Below are positions 1 to 4,909 of a stretch of 6,184 nt of DNA, in pieces (the first letter of the stretch is position 1; every line of letters starts with the position of its first letter). The notes beneath the pieces are model-generated. The model saw only the letters and a list, made by a program, of their open reading frames with translations. It did no database searches and had not been told where the DNA came from. The position numbers and the translations under genes were made by a program. The DNA comes from Clostridia bacterium (lineage in GTDB: Bacteria > Bacillota > Clostridia > UBA1381), in contig JAFXBO010000082.1 of assembly GCA_017521775.1 (NCBI GenBank), forward strand, positions 1 through 6,184, given 5' to 3'.

Positions 1-400
1 CCAGCTTTTGCGAAAGAGCATTAACTACTGATGAACCAACACCGTGCAAACCACCTGAAACCTTATATCCTCCACCACCGAACTTTCCGCCTGCATGAAG
101 AATTGTTAAAACAACTTCAACTGTCGGAATTCCCTGTTGAGGATGAATTCCAACAGGAATACCACGGCCATTATCAGTTACAGTTACAGAATTATCCGGA
201 TTTATTTCAACAATAATCTTATCACAATAGCCTGCAAGAGCTTCGTCAATAGAGTTATCCACAATCTCATATACCAAATGATGTAAACCTGGAGATGCAG
301 TTGAACCGATATACATACCCGGACGCTTTCTTACAGCATCAAGTCCTTCCAAAACCTGTATTTGGTTTTCGTCATATTTTACTTCATTTCTCTCATCCAT
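1..400 (-). CDS. gyrB: DNA gyrase subunit B, N-terminal part (runs off the left edge)
   Basis: ATPase subunit of DNA gyrase, the type II topoisomerase that introduces negative supercoils. The window holds 133 complete codons, all within the GHKL ATP-binding domain; the remainder (GyrB proteins are usually about 640 residues) lies beyond the edge. Visible motifs, numbered from the ATG at 400-398: the [10 protein letters not shown] segment near residue 25, [13 protein letters not shown] (residues 45-57) with the catalytic Glu45 and Mg-binding Asn49, TDNGRGIPV (75-83) with the ATP-contacting Asp76, and the ATP-lid glycine stretch [19 protein letters not shown] (104-122). The start is set by an AGGAG at 408-412, seven bases upstream. 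The gene begins 16 bases after the stop of remB and is very likely cotranscribed with it. ParE/TopoIV B is similar over this region, but the remB neighbour is the classical gyrB partner, so GyrB is preferred. Confidence 0.95.
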   Translation of the reverse strand, partial: MDERNEVKYDENQIQVLEGLDAVRKRPGMYIGSTASPGLHHLVYEIVDNSIDEALAGYCDKIIVEINPDNSVTVTDNGRGIPVGIHPQQGIPTVEVVLTILHAGGKFGGGGYKVSGGLHGVGSSVVNALSQKL

Positions 401-416
401 AGTTTTTCTCCTAATA

Positions 417-680
417 CTAAAAAATCATTTTTCCCAAATCGGAACGCTTATAAATTGTCTGTGACGAAACAGATGATATGTAAACCTTATTTTGTCCGTC
501 ACAATTAACCACAATATATGATTTTGGCAAATCGTCACAGATGTCTATGACCTCATCATTTTTTTGAGCCATAGTCAAAAAATCACGACTTTGCTTTGAT
601 ATTGTGGTGTTGTCCATATCAAAAACTGCAATGATATCTGTTTTTCTCACGACAACATCATTTCCGATATGCAAAAACAC
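417..680 (-). CDS. remB: RemB/YaaB-like regulator (DUF370 family)
   Basis: Small 87-residue protein resembling the Bacillus YaaB/RemB family. RemB was identified in Bacillus subtilis as an activator of biofilm-matrix genes alongside RemA, and it sits in the dnaA-dnaN-recF-remB-gyrB region there. Recognition rests on overall resemblance: the N-terminus [20 protein letters not shown] (residues 1-20), an acidic middle, a segment LPKSYIVV (51-58) and a C-terminal [14 protein letters not shown] (67-80), together with the position immediately upstream of gyrB. Length is close to the family's usual 80-90 residues. The start is GTG, not ATG: an AGGAGGAG lies seven bases upstream (688-695), and the only in-frame ATG would remove the conserved N-terminus. 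The protein is soluble, with no signal peptide or membrane segment. What it regulates in this organism cannot be told from the sequence. Confidence 0.88.
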   Translation of the reverse strand: MFLHIGNDVVVRKTDIIAVFDMDNTTISKQSRDFLTMAQKNDEVIDICDDLPKSYIVVNCDGQNKVYISSVSSQTIYKRSDLGKMIF

Positions 681-687
681 TGTTTTT

Positions 688-695
688 CTCCTCCT
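688..695 (-). promoter_or_regulatory. Ribosome-binding site that fixes the GTG start of remB
   Basis: Read on the minus strand this is AGGAGGAG, a near-perfect match to the anti-Shine-Dalgarno sequence, followed by a seven-base spacer and then GTG at 680-678. No ATG in the remB frame lies at a usable distance, so this site supports a GTG start. The bases from the site to the start (AGGAGAAAAAC) are identical to those in front of gyrB. Confidence 0.85.
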
Positions 696-755
696 GTTTA
701 AGCATTTTTAAAACCTTAAAAAATACTTAAAATTACTAATCCAATTCTATCTAAT

Positions 756-784
756 ATTATACACTATTTTTATAAAAAAAGCAA
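756..784 (-). promoter_or_regulatory. Sigma-A-type promoter for remB-gyrB
   Basis: On the minus strand a -35 box TTGCTT (779-784) is followed, after exactly 17 bases, by a consensus -10 box TATAAT (756-761). Transcription would start near 749, leaving an untranslated leader of about 70 bases before the remB GTG at 680. The leader shows no obvious hairpin. This is the only good promoter upstream of remB, so it probably drives both remB and gyrB. Confidence 0.72.
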
Positions 785-868
785 CACTTTCTTACGCTTT
801 TTAGCTACATTTTTTGAATATTTTTTATGTTATTTAAAAGCACACAAATTTATTAAAAAATAATATCA

Positions 869-874
869 TATAAT
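869..874 (+). promoter_or_regulatory. Candidate -10 box for the dipeptidase gene
   Basis: A perfect TATAAT lies 22 bases before the ATG at 897. Transcription would then start near 881, just ahead of the ribosome-binding site AAGGAG (884-889), giving a very short leader of about 16 bases. The region where a -35 box should sit (around 846-851, AAATTT) is a poor match, and the surrounding DNA is so AT-rich that a chance TATAAT is possible. The other bases in this divergent gap (about 785-868) show nothing I can name. Confidence 0.4.
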
Positions 875-896
875 GGATAAAAAAAGGAGATTTGAT

Positions 897-1826
897 ATGA
901 AAAATTTAACTGTTTGCGATATGCACTGTGACACCTTAACCAAGGCATTTGACAAAAAGAAATTATTGTTTTCAAATAGCCTCAATGTAAATCTCAAAAA
1001 CCTTAATCAATATCACTCATACACACAGTTTTTTGCAGTCTTTATTTCCCCACAATATTATAGTAATCCTAAAAAAAGATGCTTTGATGTGATAAACTAT
1101 ATGTATAATCAAATAACTAAAAACCACGAAAAAATAACCATATGCAAAAATCTTAATGATATTAATAAAGCTATAAATGACAATAAACTGTCAGCCTTTT
1201 TATCTATCGAGGGCGGAGAAGCCATAGAAGAGCTTAACGATTTAAAAACTTTTTACGATTTAGGAGTCAGAATGTTAACTCTTACCTGGAATTTTGACAA
1301 CCATATTGCAGGTGCAAATGGCAGTAATATAGGGCTTTCTTCATTTGGTAAAAGTGTTATAAATAAAATGAATGAGTTGGGAATGATTGTAGACCTTTCT
1401 CACTCAAGCATAAAAACATTTTTTGATGTTTTGGAAATCACAGATAAACCAGTTGTATTAAGCCACTCAAATTCTTACACAATTTGTCCACACCAAAGAA
1501 ATATAACAGACGAACAATTTAAAGTTCTAAAGCAAAATAACGGTTGCGTAGGAATTAATTTTTATCCGGATTTTTTAACCAATTCAAAAAAAGCAGAAAT
1601 ATTTGATATTGTCGCTCACATTGAATACTTTTTGTCATTAGGTGGAGAAGATAATATAAGCATTGGCTCTGATTTTGACGGAATAGACTATATCGCAACA
1701 GGTATAAAATCCCCGACGGATGTTTACAAAATTTTTAATTTACTATCCCAAAGAGGAATTTCCGATGAAGTAATCGAAAAAATTGCATATAAAAACATAT
1801 ATCGGATTATCGGTATTTGTTTATAG
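897..1826 (+). CDS. Membrane dipeptidase family enzyme (peptidase M19)
   Basis: Zinc-dependent dipeptidase of the M19 (renal/membrane dipeptidase) family, amidohydrolase-type TIM barrel, 309 residues. Family metal and active-site residues can be seen in order: His10 and Asp12 in DMHCDT, bridging Glu105 in SIEGGEA, the LTLTWN segment (127-132), His169 in IVDLSHS, His190 in VVLSHSN, Arg201 in HQRN and Asp259 in IGSDFDG. The complete set suggests an active enzyme that hydrolyses dipeptides; the substrate (L-L, L-D or peptidoglycan-derived) cannot be predicted. Despite the family name there is no signal peptide or lipid anchor, so it is expected in the cytoplasm. The start is the ATG at 897, seven bases after AAGGAG (884-889). 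An in-frame ATG at 873 would add eight residues, but it has no ribosome-binding site and overlaps a TATAAT. The gene looks AT-richer than its neighbours, with many Lys and Asn codons in residues 54-97. It is divergent from remB and shows no clear terminator. Confidence 0.93.
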   Translation: MKNLTVCDMHCDTLTKAFDKKKLLFSNSLNVNLKNLNQYHSYTQFFAVFISPQYYSNPKKRCFDVINYMYNQITKNHEKITICKNLNDINKAINDNKLSAFLSIEGGEAIEELNDLKTFYDLGVRMLTLTWNFDNHIAGANGSNIGLSSFGKSVINKMNELGMIVDLSHSSIKTFFDVLEITDKPVVLSHSNSYTICPHQRNITDEQFKVLKQNNGCVGINFYPDFLTNSKKAEIFDIVAHIEYFLSLGGEDNISIGSDFDGIDYIATGIKSPTDVYKIFNLLSQRGISDEVIEKIAYKNIYRIIGICL

Positions 1827-1859
1827 TTTTAGAATTTTTGAATAATTTTAATAAAGTTC

Positions 1860-1888
1860 TTGCATTTTTTGGTAAAATGATGTATTAT
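1860..1888 (+). promoter_or_regulatory. Sigma-A-type promoter for the aminotransferase gene
   Basis: TTGCAT (1860-1865), a 17-base spacer, then TATTAT (1883-1888). Each box has one or two differences from the consensus. The expected transcription start is near 1895, giving a leader of about 60 bases before the ATG at 1957. It lies 33 bases after the dipeptidase stop and indicates that the aminotransferase has its own transcription unit, although readthrough from upstream is also possible because no terminator is visible in between. Confidence 0.7.
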
Positions 1889-1956
1889 ATTATAGATATA
1901 TTTATTTATAATGCAATTTAAATTTATTTTTCATTCAAAATGACGGAGGTTTAGTT

Positions 1957-3144
1957 ATGTTATCAATGAAGGCAAAGGGCATAAGTCCCTCACCAACTCT
2001 TGCAATAGACGCAAAATTCAAGGAAATGAAAGCTAACGGAGAGGATGTTGTTGGTTTCGGCTGCGGCGAACCAGACTTTGACACTCCACAGCACATTAAA
2101 GATGCTGCAATAGAAGCAATAAATAAGGGTATGACAAAATATACTCCTGCAGCAGGTACTCTTGATTTAAGAAAGGCAGTTGCAAAGAAATTTAAAGACG
2201 AAAACGGTCTTATATATGCTCCTGGAGATATTGTCATTTCAAATGGCGCAAAGCATTCACTTGTAAATGCGTTTATGGCAATATTAAATCCTGGGGACGA
2301 GGTTATTATTCCTGCACCATTCTGGGTAAGCTATCCTGAAATGGTAAAAATTGCAGACGGAATTCCTGTTATCTTGAATACTTTAGAAGAAAACGATTTC
2401 AAGGCAACTGTTGAGGATTTTGAAAAAGCACTTTCTCCAAAAACAAAGGCCATTATCATAAACAGCCCTTCAAATCCTACAGGTATGATATACTCAACCG
2501 AGGAATTAAAGGCTATTGCAGATTTTGCAGTCCGTCATAAGCTATATGTGATTTCTGATGAAATTTATGAACATTTAATCTACGAGGGAAAACACACAAG
2601 TATTGCTTCATTTAATGAAGAAATCAAAGCATTGACAATAGTAATTAATGGTGTTTCAAAAACATATGCAATGACAGGCTGGAGAATTGGTTATGCTGCA
2701 GCCAGCCCTGAAATTGCAAAGATTATGGCAAATGTTCAGTCCCACGCTTCATCAAACCCTAACTCAATCGCTCAGGCTGCTACTGTTGCTGCTTTGGCAG
2801 GTGGTATGGAAGAGGTTGAAATGATGAAAAAACATTTTATCGAAAGACGAGATTATATGATTGAAACAATTAATTCAATTGACGGAGTTTCCTGCAAAAA
2901 ACCTAATGGTGCATTCTATATTATGATGAGTATAAAAGGACTCATTGGCAAGGAGCTTTATGGAAAGGTAATTAATAATGCAGACGATTTTGCAAATATA
3001 TTCCTTGATAAAGCAAAGGTTGCAGTTGTTCCGGGAACCGGTTTCGGAGCTCCTGAATATGTTCGCTGGTCATATGCAACAAGTATGGAAAACATCAAAG
3101 AGGGATTAGAAAGACTTAAAAAGCTTATAAATAACGAATATTAA
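1957..3144 (+). CDS. Aspartate aminotransferase-type PLP enzyme (class I, subgroup Ib)
   Basis: Pyridoxal-phosphate-dependent aminotransferase, 395 residues, matching the length of the bacterial subgroup Ib aspartate aminotransferases (Thermus and Bacillus AspB type). These move the amino group between aspartate and 2-oxoglutarate in the cytoplasm. Visible landmarks: GCGEPDFDTP (35-44), KYTPAAGTLDLR (61-72), SNGAKHSL (95-102) with Lys99 at the position that binds acidic side chains in Thermus AspAT, PFWVSYPEM (121-129) with the ring-stacking Trp123, SPSNPTG (170-176) with Asn173, SDEIYEHL (200-207) with Asp201 and Tyr204, the cofactor lysine Lys235 in SKTYAMTGWRIGY, and Arg370 in YVRWSYA, which binds the substrate alpha-carboxylate. 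The start is supported by GGAGG at 1945-1949, seven bases upstream, and fits the usual N-terminus. It has its own promoter and terminator. Substrate range is inferred; related enzymes also use other amino acids or prephenate, so no gene symbol is given. Confidence 0.93.
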   Translation: MLSMKAKGISPSPTLAIDAKFKEMKANGEDVVGFGCGEPDFDTPQHIKDAAIEAINKGMTKYTPAAGTLDLRKAVAKKFKDENGLIYAPGDIVISNGAKHSLVNAFMAILNPGDEVIIPAPFWVSYPEMVKIADGIPVILNTLEENDFKATVEDFEKALSPKTKAIIINSPSNPTGMIYSTEELKAIADFAVRHKLYVISDEIYEHLIYEGKHTSIASFNEEIKALTIVINGVSKTYAMTGWRIGYAAASPEIAKIMANVQSHASSNPNSIAQAATVAALAGGMEEVEMMKKHFIERRDYMIETINSIDGVSCKKPNGAFYIMMSIKGLIGKELYGKVINNADDFANIFLDKAKVAVVPGTGFGAPEYVRWSYATSMENIKEGLERLKKLINNEY

Positions 3145-3148
3145 TATT

Positions 3149-3184
3149 AAATATGCTACACAATGTGTAGCATATTTTTATTTT
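3149..3184 (+). terminator. Rho-independent terminator after the aminotransferase gene
   Basis: A perfect 13-bp stem (AAATATGCTACAC at 3149-3161 pairing with 3165-3177) closes a three-base loop AAT and is followed by TTTTT-A-TTTT. It begins four bases after the aminotransferase stop. The T-run on the plus strand gives its direction. Confidence 0.85.
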
Positions 3185-3191
3185 CAAGTAA

Positions 3192-3248
3192 TTTATAAAA
3201 CCCCATCCGAATATTATGTAAAGTAGTACACAGGAGGGGTTTTATGAA
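3192..3248 (+). promoter_or_regulatory. Hairpin covering the spoIIM ribosome-binding site and start
   Basis: ATAAAACCCC (3195-3204) is perfectly complementary to GGGGTTTTAT (3236-3245). After one bulged A (3205) the pairing continues with TCC (3206-3208) against GGA (3233-3235), giving 13 Watson-Crick pairs. A G-U pair and two more A-U pairs can extend the base of the stem to 3192 and 3248. The right arm contains the entire Shine-Dalgarno sequence GGAGGGG and the first two bases of the ATG at 3244, and the loop is about 24 bases. If the transcript includes the left arm, ribosome access to spoIIM would be blocked unless the stem opens. The pairing is seen directly; the regulatory role is inferred and depends on where transcription starts. 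Confidence 0.6.
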
Positions 3249-3843
3249 AATCAAAGGTTATATATTAAACAGTAAAAATTACATATTCCAAAAAACATTA
3301 TTAATGCTATTGATTTATATTACAGGAATCTCAGCAGGTGCAATATATTGTACAATTATTGCATCTCAGTTTGACGATTCGCTATATTCATACCTCTTAA
3401 ATTTCTTTGGAAAAATCAAAGACGAGCTTCCATATCTTGACACCTTCAAAAGCTCTATTTTTAAAAATATACGCCTATTCCTCATCCTTTTCATATCCTC
3501 ATACTTTCGCTTAGGCGCAGTTTCCATAATTGCAACTGTAGGTATAAGGGGTTTTGTTGCAGGATTTTCCTCAGGCATATTTATTAAATACTATAGCGTT
3601 AAAGGACTTTTGTTATCCCTTTCCTCACTTTTTTCAAGTCTTTTATTCTTACCCTGCTTTCTCTTCTTTGCATCAGCATCATTTATAATGTCTTCTGACA
3701 GAAAAATGTCCGATAACTTACAAAAGCGAAGATATGTCCTATTGGCAATTTGCACTCTTACCATATTTTGTGCAAGTTCCCTTATAGATTCATATATAAC
3801 CACAACATTTATGAAGCTTATATCTCCCTTTTTTACAAATTAA
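3244..3843 (+). CDS. spoIIM: Stage II sporulation protein M, engulfment membrane protein
   Basis: Integral membrane protein of 199 residues resembling SpoIIM. In Bacillus SpoIIM recruits the peptidoglycan enzymes SpoIIP and SpoIID to the septum in the mother cell so that the forespore can be engulfed. About five hydrophobic segments are visible, near residues 18-40, 74-90, 92-115, 120-148 and 163-185, with no catalytic motif, as expected for the family. The glycine-containing core GIRGFVAGFSSGIF (100-113) and the C-terminal SLIDSYITTTFMK (179-191) match the family pattern. Length agrees with the usual 200-215 residues. The start ATG follows AGGAGGGG, whose access may be blocked by the hairpin described separately. 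xerD follows downstream, as in Bacillus, where spoIIM and xerD (ripX) lie close together. Sporulation sigma-E control is expected from the family, but no convincing sigma-E promoter is visible. A generic DUF95 membrane protein is the main alternative. Confidence 0.85.
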   Translation: MKIKGYILNSKNYIFQKTLLMLLIYITGISAGAIYCTIIASQFDDSLYSYLLNFFGKIKDELPYLDTFKSSIFKNIRLFLILFISSYFRLGAVSIIATVGIRGFVAGFSSGIFIKYYSVKGLLLSLSSLFSSLLFLPCFLFFASASFIMSSDRKMSDNLQKRRYVLLAICTLTIFCASSLIDSYITTTFMKLISPFFTN

Positions 3844-3899
3844 TAGTTTATTACCCAAAAATTTATCTATTTTTACATAAAAATATTTTCCCCTACACC

Positions 3900-3928
3900 T
3901 ATACAAACGAAAATTGTTGTGCTATAAT
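3900..3928 (+). promoter_or_regulatory. Extended -10 promoter for xerD
   Basis: A perfect TATAAT (3923-3928) is preceded by TG at the extended -10 position (TGCTATAAT, 3920-3928). A -35-like TATACA (3900-3905, four of six consensus bases) lies 17 bases upstream. Transcription would begin near 3935, about 50 bases before the xerD ATG. The promoter makes xerD independent of spoIIM. The remainder of the 142-base gap before it is AT-rich and holds no clear spoIIM terminator. Confidence 0.68.
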
Positions 3929-3985
3929 TAAAAAGCACTGCTTTGAGGTTTACATAATATCACTTATATTTATTAGGAGGTATTT

Positions 3986-4870
3986 ATGCTTAAATATGTT
4001 GATGCCTTTGCCATTTTTATGGATAACACAAGGCATAAATCGTCGAATACAATACAATCGTATAAACGCGATGTTTCACAATACATAAAATATTTAAATT
4101 TAAACGGTATTACAGATATATCAAAAACCACACAAAAAACCGTAGCATCCTATCTTGATACTTTAAAAACTCAGGGAAAAGCCTCATCAACAGTATCACG
4201 AACTCTTGCATCCTTAAAGTCTTTTTATATGTTTATGTCAGAGGAAAACTCTCAAATTGCAAACCCAATAAAAAATCTTGAAGCTCCACATGTTGAGAAA
4301 AAGCTCCCAAAGATTTTGTCAACAAGTGATGTAGATAGACTCTTAGAACAACCGTCTCAAAAAGAGCCAAAGGGTATCAGAGATAAAGCTATGCTTGAAT
4401 TGTTATATGCAACAGGAATAAGAGTTTCTGAGCTTATTTCACTAAAAGTAAGTGACATTAACTTATCAATAGGGTTTATTAAATGTCACACAGATAAAAA
4501 GGAACGATATATACCAATCGGAAATATTGCAAAAACAGCTTTAAAAAAGTACATAAATGATGCAAGACCAATTTTGGCGACAAATGATAATGAGGATGTT
4601 CTTTTTGTTAATCGCAACGGTTCTTCTCTTTCAAGACAAGGCTTCTGGAAAATAATTAAGCAGTATTCCGAACAAGCGAGAATTTCTGCTGACATAACCC
4701 CTCATACCATAAGACATTCATTTGCAGCACATCTTTTGGAAAATGGTGCTGATTTGAAGTCCATTCAGGAAATGCTGGGACATTCTGACATATCATCAAC
4801 ACAAGTATATTCTCATCTTGTTAAAAGTAAAATAAAGGATGTTTATGCACGTTCACATCCAAGAGCATAA
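3986..4870 (+). CDS. xerD: Tyrosine recombinase XerD
   Basis: Site-specific tyrosine recombinase of 294 residues, the standard XerC/XerD length, which resolves chromosome dimers at dif with its partner XerC. The N-terminal core-binding (SAM-like) domain spans about residues 1-95 and the catalytic domain about 108-285. Catalytic residues visible: Arg146 in ATGIRVSEL, His240 and Arg243 in TPHTIRHSF, His266 in MLGHSDIS and the nucleophile Tyr275 in STQVYSH. The C-terminus ends in HPRA and the segment SRQGFWKIIKQY (216-227) is XerD-like, so XerD is favoured over XerC. The beta-hairpin that normally carries the catalytic lysine (GKGNKER in E. coli XerD) reads CHTDKKER (167-174), so the lysine appears shifted to 171 or 172. 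The start is set by AGGAGG (3975-3980), five bases upstream. Its own promoter lies upstream, and the gene ends against a hairpin shared with convergent trmFO. Confidence 0.93.
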   Translation: MLKYVDAFAIFMDNTRHKSSNTIQSYKRDVSQYIKYLNLNGITDISKTTQKTVASYLDTLKTQGKASSTVSRTLASLKSFYMFMSEENSQIANPIKNLEAPHVEKKLPKILSTSDVDRLLEQPSQKEPKGIRDKAMLELLYATGIRVSELISLKVSDINLSIGFIKCHTDKKERYIPIGNIAKTALKKYINDARPILATNDNEDVLFVNRNGSSLSRQGFWKIIKQYSEQARISADITPHTIRHSFAAHLLENGADLKSIQEMLGHSDISSTQVYSHLVKSKIKDVYARSHPRA

Positions 4871-4901
4871 AAAAAGGCTGTTGTTTTAAACAACAGCCTT
4901 T
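4869..4901. terminator. Bidirectional terminator between xerD and trmFO
   Basis: An 11-bp perfect stem (AAAGGCTGTTG at 4873-4883 pairing with 4891-4901), extendable inward by one or two A-T pairs, sits between the two convergent stops. On the minus strand the stem is followed by seven Ts (complement of 4869-4875), three of which are in the stem base, so it should stop trmFO transcripts efficiently. On the plus strand only TTTAATTT follows, so it is probably weaker for xerD. The A-run includes the last two bases of the xerD stop codon TAA. Confidence 0.85.
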
Positions 4902-4909
4902 AATTTATA

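Noticed and set aside
31..216. Open frame of 61 codons on the plus strand.
   Set aside because: It is antisense to the gyrB ATP-binding motifs, has no ribosome-binding site and resembles nothing; a shadow of gyrB.
1935..2237. Open frame of 100 codons on the minus strand.
   Set aside because: Antisense to the conserved N-terminal part of the aminotransferase; no start signals of its own.
3197..3224. TTATGTAAAGT (3214-3224) matches the XerD-binding arm of the Bacillus dif site (TTATGTAAACT) at 10 of 11 bases, close to xerD.
   Set aside because: The positions where the XerC arm should lie (3197-3207) match only about 3 of 11 bases and overlap the spoIIM hairpin arm. A single AT-rich half-site is expected by chance, and dif normally sits near the terminus, whereas xerD location is not informative.
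3868..3885. Palindrome TATTTTTA-CA-TAAAAATA after spoIIM, considered as a terminator.
   Set aside because: It consists only of A-T pairs with a two-base loop that would have to open further, so the stem is too weak to count as a terminator.
3919..3938. GTGCT and AGCAC flanking the xerD -10 box, considered as an operator.
   Set aside because: Only five bases per arm with no further symmetry; expected by chance in a gap of this size.
3750..4088. Open frame of 112 codons on the plus strand bridging the end of spoIIM and start of xerD.
   Set aside because: It overlaps both well-supported genes in another frame, spans the xerD promoter and lacks a ribosome-binding site.
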